Assembly (NCBI RefSeq): GCF_029223865.1
Contig: NZ_CP119520.1
Coordinates: forward strand, 5,394,001 to 5,458,000
Origin: Telluria mixta
GTDB lineage: Bacteria; Pseudomonadota; Gammaproteobacteria; Burkholderiales; Burkholderiaceae_D
Length of the DNA: 64,000 nt
Direction of reading: 5' to 3'
Positions within the stretch are counted from its first letter, which is position 1, and each line of letters opens with the position of its first letter. Positions 8,800 to 18,436 of this stretch are shown piece after piece. Below the pieces are notes generated by a model that did not search any database, had not been told where the DNA came from, and saw nothing but the letters and a program-made list of their open reading frames with translations. Both the position numbers and the translations under genes were made by a program.

Positions 8800-9942
8800 T
8801 CAGGCGGCGGGAACGTCCTTCCCGTCGAGCCAGTCGAAGATCCGGGGCCAGAGGCGCGCATGCGCGCTGCGCCCCACGAGCACGCCCACGTGCTGCAGAT
8901 TGACGCCTACGTCGCCCTCGTAGTGCAGGAGTTGCTTGCGCGGGCTGGCCGTCGCTTCGTGGAACGGCACCAGCGCGTCCGGCGGAATCAGCTTGCTGCG
9001 CGGGTCGACGACGGACAGCAGCGGCGACGTGAGGTCGCTCGGGCCGATCGTGCGGTTGCCGAGCGTGAGCTTGCCCTGCATGAAGGCGTCGTGCCGGTAC
9101 AGCGATTCCACGATCTCCGTGAACAGCCGGCCCGGCAGCGGGAACTCGTCGTGCGTCCACCGCTCCACGCGCATGTGCGTGACGAGGGCCTGCGGGTCCG
9201 TCATCGACAGCATGCGGTCCGTCCAGCGCTCCCACTGGAACGCCTGGGGCTCGGCCATCGCGCTCATCATGTTGAGGAAGACCCCGGGCACCTGGCGGAA
9301 CGTGTCGGCGATCGGGCGGGCGTGCGGCGTCGCGTCGATCAGGCGCGCGAAGCAGCTCGATGCCGGCGTGAAGTGCAGCGGCGATTCCAGCAGGATCGTC
9401 GCGCGCACGGCCTCCGGGTGCAGGCAGCTGTGGATCGCGGCCAGGATGCCGCCCAGCGAGTGGCCCGCGACGACCACCTGGTCCGGCCCGCCGTCGGCCG
9501 CGATGGCGCGGCGGCAGGCGGCCAGCAGGTGATCGCCGTAGTCGTCCAGGCCGAAGTGGTCGTGCGTGTCCGGCAGCGCGAGCCATTCGGCCAGGTAGAC
9601 GCGGTAGCCATGCTCCAGGAAGCGCCGCACGACGCTGACTTCGGGCGCCAGGTCCCAGATGTAGGGGCGCTTGATGGGGGCCGGCACGATCAGCACGGCC
9701 GGGCCGCCGTTCGGGGTGATGTCGGCCGGGGCGCCGTAGCGGCGCACGTTCAGGCCGGGTTCCGTGTAGAGGACCGTCGACGGCGTCTGCTGCGGGCCGT
9801 AGCCCACGCGTTCCAGCATCTCGCCGCGCGCCTTGCGGCGGCGGTCCATGTCCTTCAGGGCCAGTGCGCCCAGCGCGCTCATGGCGGTGTTCCAGTTGCT
9901 TGCCTGCATGGCGATTCGTCCGAGGTCAGAGTTGAGAGACAT
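8800..9942 (-). CDS. PhaC-fold alpha/beta hydrolase (serine-type nucleophile)
   Basis: A 380-residue protein that resembles class III PHA synthase PhaC over much of its length: LYTEPGLNVRRYGAP, then VPAPIKRPYIWDL and GYRVYLAEW. The nucleophile elbow, however, reads AGHSLGG (near residue 161) with serine where PHA synthases have cysteine. Asp and His of a triad are likely in the VVDPRS and NLQHVGVLVG segments. The serine suggests a hydrolase, perhaps a PHA depolymerase-like or acyl-thioesterase enzyme, rather than a polymerase. No signal peptide is seen. A hairpin behind zwf separates it from the upstream gene, so it probably has its own promoter. Confidence 0.8.
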   Translation of the reverse strand: MSLNSDLGRIAMQASNWNTAMSALGALALKDMDRRRKARGEMLERVGYGPQQTPSTVLYTEPGLNVRRYGAPADITPNGGPAVLIVPAPIKRPYIWDLAPEVSVVRRFLEHGYRVYLAEWLALPDTHDHFGLDDYGDHLLAACRRAIAADGGPDQVVVAGHSLGGILAAIHSCLHPEAVRATILLESPLHFTPASSCFARLIDATPHARPIADTFRQVPGVFLNMMSAMAEPQAFQWERWTDRMLSMTDPQALVTHMRVERWTHDEFPLPGRLFTEIVESLYRHDAFMQGKLTLGNRTIGPSDLTSPLLSVVDPRSKLIPPDALVPFHEATASPRKQLLHYEGDVGVNLQHVGVLVGRSAHARLWPRIFDWLDGKDVPAA

Positions 9943-10065
9943 CGCACTCTACGCCACTTGCCACCTGTCTCCAATCGTGTTCATGGAGAACGTGGCGACC
10001 GTTTGCGCAGTATTAAGCATGAAACTGCGCGGACGCGTGCACGATGCCAGCAGGCCATTGTGCAC

Positions 10066-10099
10066 GATTAAAACAGGCGGCGGCGCACCGTCCGCCGCC
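10066..10099 (-). terminator. probable rho-independent terminator of zwf
   Basis: Read on the minus strand, GGCGGCGG (10099-10092) and CCGCCGCC (10083-10076) form an 8-bp G+C stem with an 8-nt loop, followed by TGTTTTAATC. It lies just after the zwf stop at 10108, in the right direction. Confidence 0.75.
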
Positions 10100-10107
10100 G
10101 GACACTC

Positions 10108-11577
<1,470 letters not shown>

Positions 11578-12130
11578 GTTGTTCTGGATCTAGGAAGTTG
11601 AGGTGGTTGCCGGCTCCCGGCGGGAATGCGGCCGGGCCGGGCAGGGCGGTACGATTGCGCGGCGCAGCTCCCGCGGGTCGGGGCGGCATGCGTGCGGCTG
11701 GTGGGCGCCAGGCGTACCGGCTTGTGGCCGGGTAGCGGCGCCGTGGGGGATGGCGTCAGCGGGGGCGCACCAACGGCCGTCCGCGCGCGTCGGGCGCTGC
11801 GGTCGCGGTCCGCCTGGCGGCGTTGTGGTGTCCCGGTGGTGGCCATGTCAGCTCGTAGTGGATGCACGATCGGTATCGGGAACCCGGCAGTGGCGCGGAT
11901 TGCGGCCGTGCAGGTGTTCCTGGAACAGAGGATTGTACACCGGGCGGGCGACCGTGCCGGGAATGGGGTCTGGCGGGTTGGTAGGGCCCCGTCGCCTATA
12001 TCAAAAACCGATAGCAAATGGCGAATAAATGATGGGCGCGGCATGCTGCGGCGCGTTACGATGGTGGCTCGTGCGGTGGCGTGGTGGCCATCAGCACGGC
12101 CTCGACTTACTTACTCTCGATATCACTTCA

Positions 12131-12156
12131 GGGCGCCCGCGTGGCGCCCTTTTTTT
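12131..12156 (+). terminator. orphan plus-strand rho-independent terminator
   Basis: GGGCGCC (12131-12137) and GGCGCCC (12143-12149) form a 7-bp stem with a 5-nt loop, followed by seven T residues. No plus-strand protein gene precedes it within 3 kb: vanB ends at 8797 and everything between is on the minus strand. It therefore probably ends a small RNA or an antisense transcript starting in the 11.9-12.1 kb region. Confidence 0.7.
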
Positions 12157-12173
12157 GGCCTGCGGGCTGCAAG

Positions 12174-12318
12174 TTCGGGGTCAGAGCACATTTCTGATCA
12201 ATGTCTGGACGGATTGGAGAGCGCGCAGGCGATGGCGCGCGGATGACGGGCAGCGGGGGCGGAAGGAGACGGGAAAATGCTTCGGAGCCAGTGCGCCAAA
12301 AAGTGCTCTGACCCCGAA
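12174..12318. repeat. 145-bp element bounded by 16-bp perfect inverted repeats (REP/MITE-like)
   Basis: TTCGGGGTCAGAGCAC at 12174-12189 and its exact reverse complement at 12303-12318 bound about 113 bp of unrelated sequence; the similarity continues with one mismatch into a T-run/A-run. From memory, the GGGGTCAGAG core is a recurring mobile-repeat end in Burkholderiales genomes, often near Y1-type (REP-associated) transposases. It abuts the LacI stop codon and may also end that transcript. No second copy was noticed in this window. Confidence 0.65.
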
Positions 12319-12321
12319 TTA

Positions 12322-13365
12322 TCAGGCGCTCTCGCGCTCGACGATGGTGAAGCCGATATTGCGCACGACCTCGGGGATGGGCGTGCCCGCGATGCGGTCG
12401 ATGATGAACTGCGCCGCGATCTGGCCCATCTTGCGGCCGTCCAGGTGGACCGTCGTGAGGGCGGGATACGTCTCGGCGGCGAATGGCTGGTCGCCGAGGC
12501 CGACGACGGCCAGCCGGCCCGGAATGTCGATGCCGAGCTTGTGCGCTTCCGTGAGCACGCCGAGCGCGACCATGTCCGAGCTGCAGAACACGGCGTCGAG
12601 GTCGGGATGGTCCGCCAGCAGCGCGCGCAGGCCCGCGCGTCCGCCTGCCGCCGTGCCCGGTGCGGAGATCGTGTGGAACGGGATCTTGCCGTCCGCCCCC
12701 TGCATGTCCAGCCGCACGGCGGCCTGCAGGAACGCGCGGTTGCGGCGCTGGGCGCGTTCGTCCGACGCGCTGATCACGCCCACGCGGCGCCGTCCGCGCT
12801 GGTACAGGAATTCGGCCACCGCCTGGCCGATGTCTTCGTGCGAAAAACCGACGAGCATGTCGGCCGGCGTGGGCGTCAGGTCCCATGTTTCGACCAGCGG
12901 GATGGCGCTCGCCTGCAGCCGGCGCCGTCCCTGCTCCGAGCGCATGATGCCGGCGAGGACGATGCCGTCCGGGCGGCGCCCGATGATCGCTTCCAGCAGC
13001 TCGTCCTCGCGCGAATTTTCGTAGCCCGACTGGCCCAGGATCAGCTGGTAGCCGGCGGCGGCGAGGTTCTCCGTCAACGCCTGGACCGTATCGATGAACA
13101 CGGAGCCCGCGATCGTCGGCAGGATCGCCGCGACCATGCGGCTCTTCGTCGACGCCAGGCTGCCTGCCAGCAGGTTCGGCACGTAACCCGTCCGTTCGAT
13201 CGCGGCGCGCACTTTCTGCACGAGGTCGGGCGATACCTTCTCCGGCGAATTCAGCACGCGCGACACCGTGATCGGCGCCACGCCGGCCACGCGCGCCACG
13301 TCGACCAGCGTGAGGCCGCCCTTCGTGCGCCGGGTTCGCTTGGGTGGTGCGACCGGCGCGTTCAT
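12322..13365 (-). CDS. LacI family regulator, gluconate-repressor (GntR)-like
   Basis: A 347-residue LacI/GalR-family regulator. The HTH is at about residues 18-40 (TLVDVARVAGVAPITVSRVLN), followed by the hinge helix segment VPNLLAGSLAS and a periplasmic-binding-like effector domain (VAAILPTIAGSVFIDTVQAL). This resembles the E. coli GntR gluconate repressor and its uronate/aldonate-sensing relatives. The upstream regions of two TonB receptor genes carry LacI-type sites, including TGATAGCGGTAACA at 27460, close to the GntR operator as I recall it. Control of the aldarate module at 22-27 kb and of the receptor at 14.3 kb is a reasonable inference. Confidence 0.9.
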   Translation of the reverse strand: MNAPVAPPKRTRRTKGGLTLVDVARVAGVAPITVSRVLNSPEKVSPDLVQKVRAAIERTGYVPNLLAGSLASTKSRMVAAILPTIAGSVFIDTVQALTENLAAAGYQLILGQSGYENSREDELLEAIIGRRPDGIVLAGIMRSEQGRRRLQASAIPLVETWDLTPTPADMLVGFSHEDIGQAVAEFLYQRGRRRVGVISASDERAQRRNRAFLQAAVRLDMQGADGKIPFHTISAPGTAAGGRAGLRALLADHPDLDAVFCSSDMVALGVLTEAHKLGIDIPGRLAVVGLGDQPFAAETYPALTTVHLDGRKMGQIAAQFIIDRIAGTPIPEVVRNIGFTIVERESA

Positions 13366-13599
13366 GCGGTCTCCCGGCGGCCGGATCGGGCGCCGCGGCG
13401 AATACGTTTCTGGAACTTCTGAAAATCCGTCATGTCTTTAATGGCGATCCATATTTTGAATTGAATCGCGGTATCGAAATAAATGTTATGGACTCTAAAT
13501 GCTGTGCCGGATAGCGACAAGATACCACTGCATTTGATTACCGATGCGTAATGGTAGTGGCCCAATCTTTTCATGAGTCATTTAAGGATTTAATTGATT

Positions 13600-13619
13600 G
13601 CGCTACCAAATGATAGCGC
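13600..13619. promoter_or_regulatory. inverted GCGCTACC/GATAGCGC operator-like site
   Basis: GCGCTACC (13600-13607) and GATAGCGC (13612-13619) are inverted copies with one mismatch and a 4-bp spacer. A further GATAGCGCTACC with a perfect TAGCGCTA core lies at 13691-13702 and a GATAGCGACA half-site at 13510-13519. The same heptamer recurs upstream of the second TonB gene. A LacI-family operator is the likeliest reading. Confidence 0.5.
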
Positions 13620-14000
13620 TGAATCGGGCCCATTGCATAAAAGAGATTCATGGGCGGATCGTAGGTTTTCAAGCGGGCGGCTACTTCTCTGATAGCGCTA
13701 CCTACGATACCCTTTGTACATACGTGTGTCGAACATCATGGATCCCGTGCCGATCTGCTTGCATCCGCGCCATGGCGACCTGGCCGGAATGTGCGTCGAC
13801 GGCGCCCGTGCCGGGTTATGCCTGTCATACCGGATATGTCCTAATCAATTGTCCAGTAGTGCGTAATTCGATATGGCCGTGTCCGGCTGCCGTGCCTGTT
13901 GCGGATATCGGACGAATTGCTGAGCTATCGATTTTCAGCATACTTTTTTGTAAATAATGAATACCTTCGATGTTAGCGTGCAACAGTGATGTTATGGGGT

Positions 14001-14046
14001 TTGACAAAAATCACTCAAAATATCTACACTCATGAAAACGATTACA
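14001..14046 (+). promoter_or_regulatory. sigma-70-like promoter with overlapping LacI-type operator
   Basis: TTGACA (14001-14006) and TACACT (14025-14030) are 18 bp apart. TGAAAACGATTACA (14033-14046), just after the -10, fits the LacI/GalR-family operator pattern TGWAANCGNTNWCA at every position. This would place a repressor on the transcription start of the TonB receptor gene 260 bp downstream. Confidence 0.6.
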
Positions 14047-14302
14047 TGACCATAACGACTACATCGCCAACGCAATAAATAAAGCGTGGAGACAAAAATG
14101 CCGACCTCATCAGCCGTCCTCATTCATTCCGATCCGACCGCGATTTGCCGGTCCGTTCCAGCCGTCGTTCTGGCATCGCCGCGTTACCCCGCAGCGTAAC
14201 TCGTCATAGTTTCGCGGCCGCCGCAGGGCGACCGTTTTCATTGCAGTTGCAACCAGCTCCGTCGTGGAAGCGGAGCATCAAACACAGAGCACAGGAGACA
14301 CC

Positions 14303-17263
14303 ATGATTCGATTCAAGAGAACCGCGATCGCCGTGGCAGCCGGCCAGATCGCACTGCTCGCCAGCGGTTATGCGCTGGCGCAGACCGAAGCAGGCCAGAA
14401 CGCTTCCGGTTCCAGCGTCGTCGTCGTGACGGGCCAGCGCGCCGCGCTGCAGTCCGCACAGAAAATCAAGCAGAATTCCGACGAGATCGTCGATTCGATC
14501 GTCGCCGACGACATCGGCAAGCTGCCGGACCGTTCGGTGACGGAAGTGCTGCAGCGCGTGGTCGGCGTGACGATCGACCGCACGATGTCGAAAGGCGACC
14601 CGGAACACTATTCGGTCGAAGGTTCGGGCGTGAACGTGCGCGGCCTGTCCTACGTCCGTTCGGAACTGAATGGCCGCGACTCGTTCTCCGCGAACGGCGG
14701 CCGCTCGCTCAACTTCGAAGACGTGCCGCCCGAGCTGATGGCCGGCGTCGACGTCTACAAGAACCCGTCGGCAGAACAGATCGAGGGCGCCGTCGGCGGT
14801 CTCGTGAATCTGCGCACGGCGATGCCGTTCGACTTCAAGGGCCGCAAGATGGCCGTGTCGCTGGAAGACACGTATTCCGAACTGAAGCGGGGCAAGCGCC
14901 AGCCGTCCGGCTCGTTCATGTTCTCGGACCGCTGGAAGACGGGCTTCGGCGAGATCGGCGCCCTCGTCGATTTGGCGTATTCGGAAAGCGGCACCCGCAC
15001 CGATGCGTTCCAGGTCGAGCCGTACTATCCGCGCAATGACGTCGTGGCCGGCAAGACCGTATGGGTGCCGAAGGGCTCGCAATGGCGTACGCTGGAGTTC
15101 GACCGCAAGCGCAAGGGTGCGTACGGCGCGCTGCAGTGGAAGAAGGATAACTCGCTGAGCTCCTCGCTGACGTTCTTCAAGTCGCGCTACAAGATGCACT
15201 GGGACGAGCAGGCGATCTTCGCCCAGTCGAGCCCCTACAACATCCAGGTCAGCAAGGATGCGACGTTCAATTCGAAGGGCGCGCTGCTGACCGGCACGCT
15301 GACCGATCCGCAGGACGGCGGCATCAACTTCGGCGGCGACACGCGCTCGGCTGACCGCACGTCGGAAACGACGGACGTTTCGTGGAACGTGCGCTGGCGC
15401 CCGAACGACCGCTGGACCATCAGCACGGACCTGCAGCGCATCCGCGCCACAACCAGCAGCTTCGACTCGACGGTCGCCACCGGCGTGCAGATGCCCAGCG
15501 AGACGATCGACCTGCGCGGCGACGTGCCGACCCTGTCGTTCACGGATGCCGACCGCGCCTACCTCGCGAACCCCAACAATTACTACTGGGCGTTCACGAT
15601 GGAACACCAGGACCGCAGCAAGGCCGGCGAATGGGCATGGCGCACGGACGCGAAGTACGACTTCGACCACCCGGTGCTGCGCGACATCCGCTTCGGCATC
15701 CGCCTGACGGACCGCGATTCCCGCAACGAGAACTCGAACCCGAGCTACAACTGGGCGGCCATCACGCAGACGTGGCAGGTCGGCCCGACCAACACGCTGT
15801 CGAGCCTCGCCTACCTGGGCGATCCGCGCTTCAACAACCAGGTGCAGGTCCACTCGTTCAACAACTTCTTCAACAACAACACGTCGGTACCGGCACTGGT
15901 GTTCCCGGCCGTGGCGCTGACCACCGGCTATCCGGGCACGTATGCGCAGCTGCACACGTATCCGAACATGTTGTGCAACAACGGCACCAATAACTGCACG
16001 TCGTGGAACCCGGCCACGTTCGGGACCGACCCGGCCGGCGTGAACGAACAGAAGGAGAAGACCGGTGCACTGTACTCGCAGCTGCGCTTCGGCTTCGACG
16101 ACCTGAAGTACCCGGTCGACGGCAACATCGGCCTGCGCTACGTGAAGACCGACATGACGGCGCACGGCTACACCGTGTTCACCCCGAGCACGTCGACCGG
16201 CGCCGGCATCCCGCAATTCGCGGCGTTCTCCAAGAAGCAGGATTTCAGCAACAGCTACAACAACGTGCTGCCCAGCCTGAACCTGCGCATGAAGGCCAGC
16301 GACGCGCTGCAGTTCCGCATGGGCCTGTCGACCGGCATCTCGCGTCCCGACTTCAGCGACCTGCAGGGCTACACGACGCTGTCGCAGAACGTGGACAATT
16401 CCAGCGGCCTGGTGACCTACACAGGTACCGGCACCGGCAACCCGAACCTGCGTCCGGTCCGTTCGCACCAGGTCGACCTGACGGCGGAATGGTACTTCGC
16501 GAAGACGGGCTCGTTGACGTTCGGCGTGTTCAACAAGCAGCTGAAGGACGTCATCATCAAGCAGTCGTACGGTTACGACCTCGCGGACAGCACCGGCAAG
16601 TCGTACACCTTCACGACGACGGGCCCGGTGAACGGCGCGGACGGCCATGCACGCGGCGCGGAGATCGCGTTCCAGCAGTACTTCGACTTCCTGCCGGGCT
16701 GGCTGTCGGGCTTCGGCGTCCAGGCGAACTACACGTACGTCGACAGCAAGACGTCGCTGCACCAGCCGGTCCACTCCGTGTACTGCACGGGCAGCAACTC
16801 GGCGGCGAACTTCAACCTGAACCTGAACGGCTGCGACACGAACGGCACCACGTTCAACGACCTGCCGCTGATCGGCCTGTCGCGCCAGTCGTACAACCTG
16901 GCCCTGATGTACGACCAGGGCAAGATCTCGGCGCGCCTGGCCTGGAACTGGCGTTCGAAGAACCTGCAGAACGTGAACGTCAACGGCACCAACGGCGGCG
17001 ACGGCACCGACAGCAACCCGGCCAGCCCGACCTTCGGCCAGCACAACGTGGCCTGGGCGCTGCCGACGTGGGCGGACGGTTATGGCCAGCTGGACGGCTC
17101 GATCTTCTACAACGTGTCGGACCGCCTGTCGATCGGCCTGGAAGCGCAGAACCTGACCGACTCCAAGGCTCGCCAGCTCATGCAGCAGAGCACCGGCTTC
17201 ATGGGCCGCGCGTGGTTCGTGTCGGGTCCGCGTTATACGGCCAAGATGCGTTACAGCTTCTAA
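14303..17263 (+). CDS. TonB-dependent receptor (986 aa), Xanthomonas/Caulobacter type
   Basis: A signal peptide (residues 1-26, ending GYALAQ), a TonB-box-like SVVVVTGQR, then a plug domain with SIVADDIGKLPDRSVTEVLQRV and NVRGLSYVRSELNGRD. A long 22-strand-type barrel ends in MRYSF, with the terminal aromatic expected for outer-membrane insertion. The start at 14303 follows CAGGAGA; a longer frame upstream has no such site. The LPDRS...EVLQR plug is typical of the large receptor group that imports plant-polymer oligosaccharides. It sits alone behind a LacI-controlled-looking promoter, and a strong hairpin follows 25 bp after the stop. The ligand is not known. Confidence 0.95.
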   Translation: MIRFKRTAIAVAAGQIALLASGYALAQTEAGQNASGSSVVVVTGQRAALQSAQKIKQNSDEIVDSIVADDIGKLPDRSVTEVLQRVVGVTIDRTMSKGDPEHYSVEGSGVNVRGLSYVRSELNGRDSFSANGGRSLNFEDVPPELMAGVDVYKNPSAEQIEGAVGGLVNLRTAMPFDFKGRKMAVSLEDTYSELKRGKRQPSGSFMFSDRWKTGFGEIGALVDLAYSESGTRTDAFQVEPYYPRNDVVAGKTVWVPKGSQWRTLEFDRKRKGAYGALQWKKDNSLSSSLTFFKSRYKMHWDEQAIFAQSSPYNIQVSKDATFNSKGALLTGTLTDPQDGGINFGGDTRSADRTSETTDVSWNVRWRPNDRWTISTDLQRIRATTSSFDSTVATGVQMPSETIDLRGDVPTLSFTDADRAYLANPNNYYWAFTMEHQDRSKAGEWAWRTDAKYDFDHPVLRDIRFGIRLTDRDSRNENSNPSYNWAAITQTWQVGPTNTLSSLAYLGDPRFNNQVQVHSFNNFFNNNTSVPALVFPAVALTTGYPGTYAQLHTYPNMLCNNGTNNCTSWNPATFGTDPAGVNEQKEKTGALYSQLRFGFDDLKYPVDGNIGLRYVKTDMTAHGYTVFTPSTSTGAGIPQFAAFSKKQDFSNSYNNVLPSLNLRMKASDALQFRMGLSTGISRPDFSDLQGYTTLSQNVDNSSGLVTYTGTGTGNPNLRPVRSHQVDLTAEWYFAKTGSLTFGVFNKQLKDVIIKQSYGYDLADSTGKSYTFTTTGPVNGADGHARGAEIAFQQYFDFLPGWLSGFGVQANYTYVDSKTSLHQPVHSVYCTGSNSAANFNLNLNGCDTNGTTFNDLPLIGLSRQSYNLALMYDQGKISARLAWNWRSKNLQNVNVNGTNGGDGTDSNPASPTFGQHNVAWALPTWADGYGQLDGSIFYNVSDRLSIGLEAQNLTDSKARQLMQQSTGFMGRAWFVSGPRYTAKMRYSF

Positions 17264-17287
17264 GTACGTAGCAGGTAACGCATGAAC

Positions 17288-17315
17288 CGTCGCCCCCGCG
17301 AAGGCGGGGGCGACG
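17288..17315. repeat. 12-bp-stem GTCGCCCCCGC palindrome after the TonB gene
   Basis: CGTCGCCCCCGC (17288-17299), loop GAAG, and GCGGGGGCGACG (17304-17315) form a perfect 12-bp stem followed by TTCTT. This is a member of the scattered palindromes found in this bacterial group. Here it lies between convergent genes and can serve as a terminator for the receptor. Confidence 0.7.
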
Positions 17316-17330
17316 TTCTTGGGCTGCGGG

Positions 17331-18383
17331 CTACAGGCCCTCCAGCCCCAACTCCTTCGCATGCGCCCGCAGGAACGCCACCTGCGCCGCGCGCGTATCC
17401 GGCCCGCCGTAGGGCAGCAGCGTCCACTGCTCGGACGCCTGCATGTGCCGGCCCGGCGCCAGCGTCACGTACGGCGCGTGCACCTCCATCTCCATCAATC
17501 CCTGTTCCGGCGCCTCCGGTTGCCAGTCGTTGTACAGCTCGATCTGGCCCTGGTCCGGATGGATGGCCGTACGCGGCTGGTGCGCGAACTGGATCACCAG
17601 CACCTGGCCCTTGTAAAAGCCCGCCATCCAGCCGGCGGACGGCTGCAGCAGCATCTTGCCGTTGCGGTGCGGCTTGCCTTTACCCGCCGGGTAGGCGTCC
17701 AGCGAGAACAGGCCGTCGGCCAGGGTCCACGTCAGCGGCACCATGTCCGGTTTCGGCTCGATGGCCTGCTGGCGCACGTCCTCGCGGCGCGCGACGGGCA
17801 CGTAGACGCGCGTGTCGCCGTGGGTGCGCGTGTTGAACCAGATGTCCCACGCCACCTGCTTCGCACGCGTGTTGGCCGCGTCCACGTCCAGGCGCAGGCT
17901 GTGCGGCTTGCCCGGCACGAGGCTGTAGCGTTTCACCAGCTGCAGGCCGTTCACGGGGCTGGCCGGGCTCGCGAGCGTGACGGCGTCCGGGCGCTTGTCC
18001 TCCACCTTGTAGCGGGCGAGGCTCAGCCACGGATCGGGCGGCCACGGCAGACCGGCGCGTGACGGGTTCACGTCCTGGTGCGACCACCATTCCTTCTGCG
18101 GGCCGACCCAGATCTCGTGGCCGAGCCAGCCGACGTTGTCCGTCGTCGCGCCGACAGCCGCATGCGGATCGCCGGCCGCGAGGTCGGCCTTCAGGAAGCT
18201 GGGTTGGCCCGCCAGCGCGAACGACAGCAGCCGGCCGCCGATGGCGTCGGTGACGGTCGCGCGTACGCTGCCGTTGTCGAGGGTGTGGATGGGGATGTCG
18301 GCTGCTTGTGCTGCGGCCGTGAGGGCGCAGAAGAGTGAGCAAGAGCGGGCGAGCGCCGTGGCGGTTTTCGTTGGAGTGGGCAT
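17331..18383 (-). CDS. DUF4380-type secreted protein
   Basis: A 350-residue protein with a signal peptide (about residues 1-27, ending AAQAA) and the features I associate with DUF4380: the start IHTLDNGSVRATVTDAIGGRLLSF, the central WWSHQDVNPS...WPPDPW segment, and the all-beta make-up seen in sugar mutarotase-like folds. Proteins of this kind often lie beside polysaccharide-utilisation genes, as here behind a TonB receptor; a carbohydrate-related role is inferred only from fold and context. It is convergent with the receptor gene and 53 bp after the start of the next gene's end. Confidence 0.75.
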   Translation of the reverse strand: MPTPTKTATALARSCSLFCALTAAAQAADIPIHTLDNGSVRATVTDAIGGRLLSFALAGQPSFLKADLAAGDPHAAVGATTDNVGWLGHEIWVGPQKEWWSHQDVNPSRAGLPWPPDPWLSLARYKVEDKRPDAVTLASPASPVNGLQLVKRYSLVPGKPHSLRLDVDAANTRAKQVAWDIWFNTRTHGDTRVYVPVARREDVRQQAIEPKPDMVPLTWTLADGLFSLDAYPAGKGKPHRNGKMLLQPSAGWMAGFYKGQVLVIQFAHQPRTAIHPDQGQIELYNDWQPEAPEQGLMEMEVHAPYVTLAPGRHMQASEQWTLLPYGGPDTRAAQVAFLRAHAKELGLEGL

Positions 18384-18436
18384 ATGCTGTCGGGCTGGGT
18401 GTGAAATCGGTTTCAGCCCGACAGCTTAGCAAAGAA

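Larger units (their letters stand above)
11578..12321. other. 744-bp intergenic region between zwf and the LacI gene
   Basis: I see no convincing gene here; open frames are Arg/Pro/Ala-rich and lack family features. The stretch from about 11900 to 12030 should hold the minus-strand zwf promoter (an AT-rich patch around 12000-12030). It also holds a plus-strand terminator at 12131-12156 with no gene in front of it and an inverted-repeat element at 12174-12318, both listed separately. Confidence 0.6.
13366..14302. other. 937-bp AT-richer regulatory region upstream of first TonB receptor
   Basis: This stretch is clearly lower in G+C than its surroundings and has no credible gene; a 119-codon open frame at 13598-13957 has no family features and odd composition. 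It holds the lacI promoter on one side and a long leader of the TonB gene on the other. Several GATAGCG elements (13510, 13612, 13691) and a promoter with a LacI-type operator (14001-14046) are listed separately. The 5' leader from the predicted start to the ATG at 14303 would be about 270 nt. Confidence 0.6.

Noticed and set aside
10037..10068. Direct repeat GTGCACGAT, twice 23 bp apart, before the hydrolase gene
   Set aside because: Short, no second locus seen, and it lies next to a terminator; not enough to call a binding site.
13598..13957. 119-codon frame in the regulatory region before the first TonB gene
   Set aside because: Cys-rich odd composition, no ribosome site, and it overlaps the operator-like repeats.
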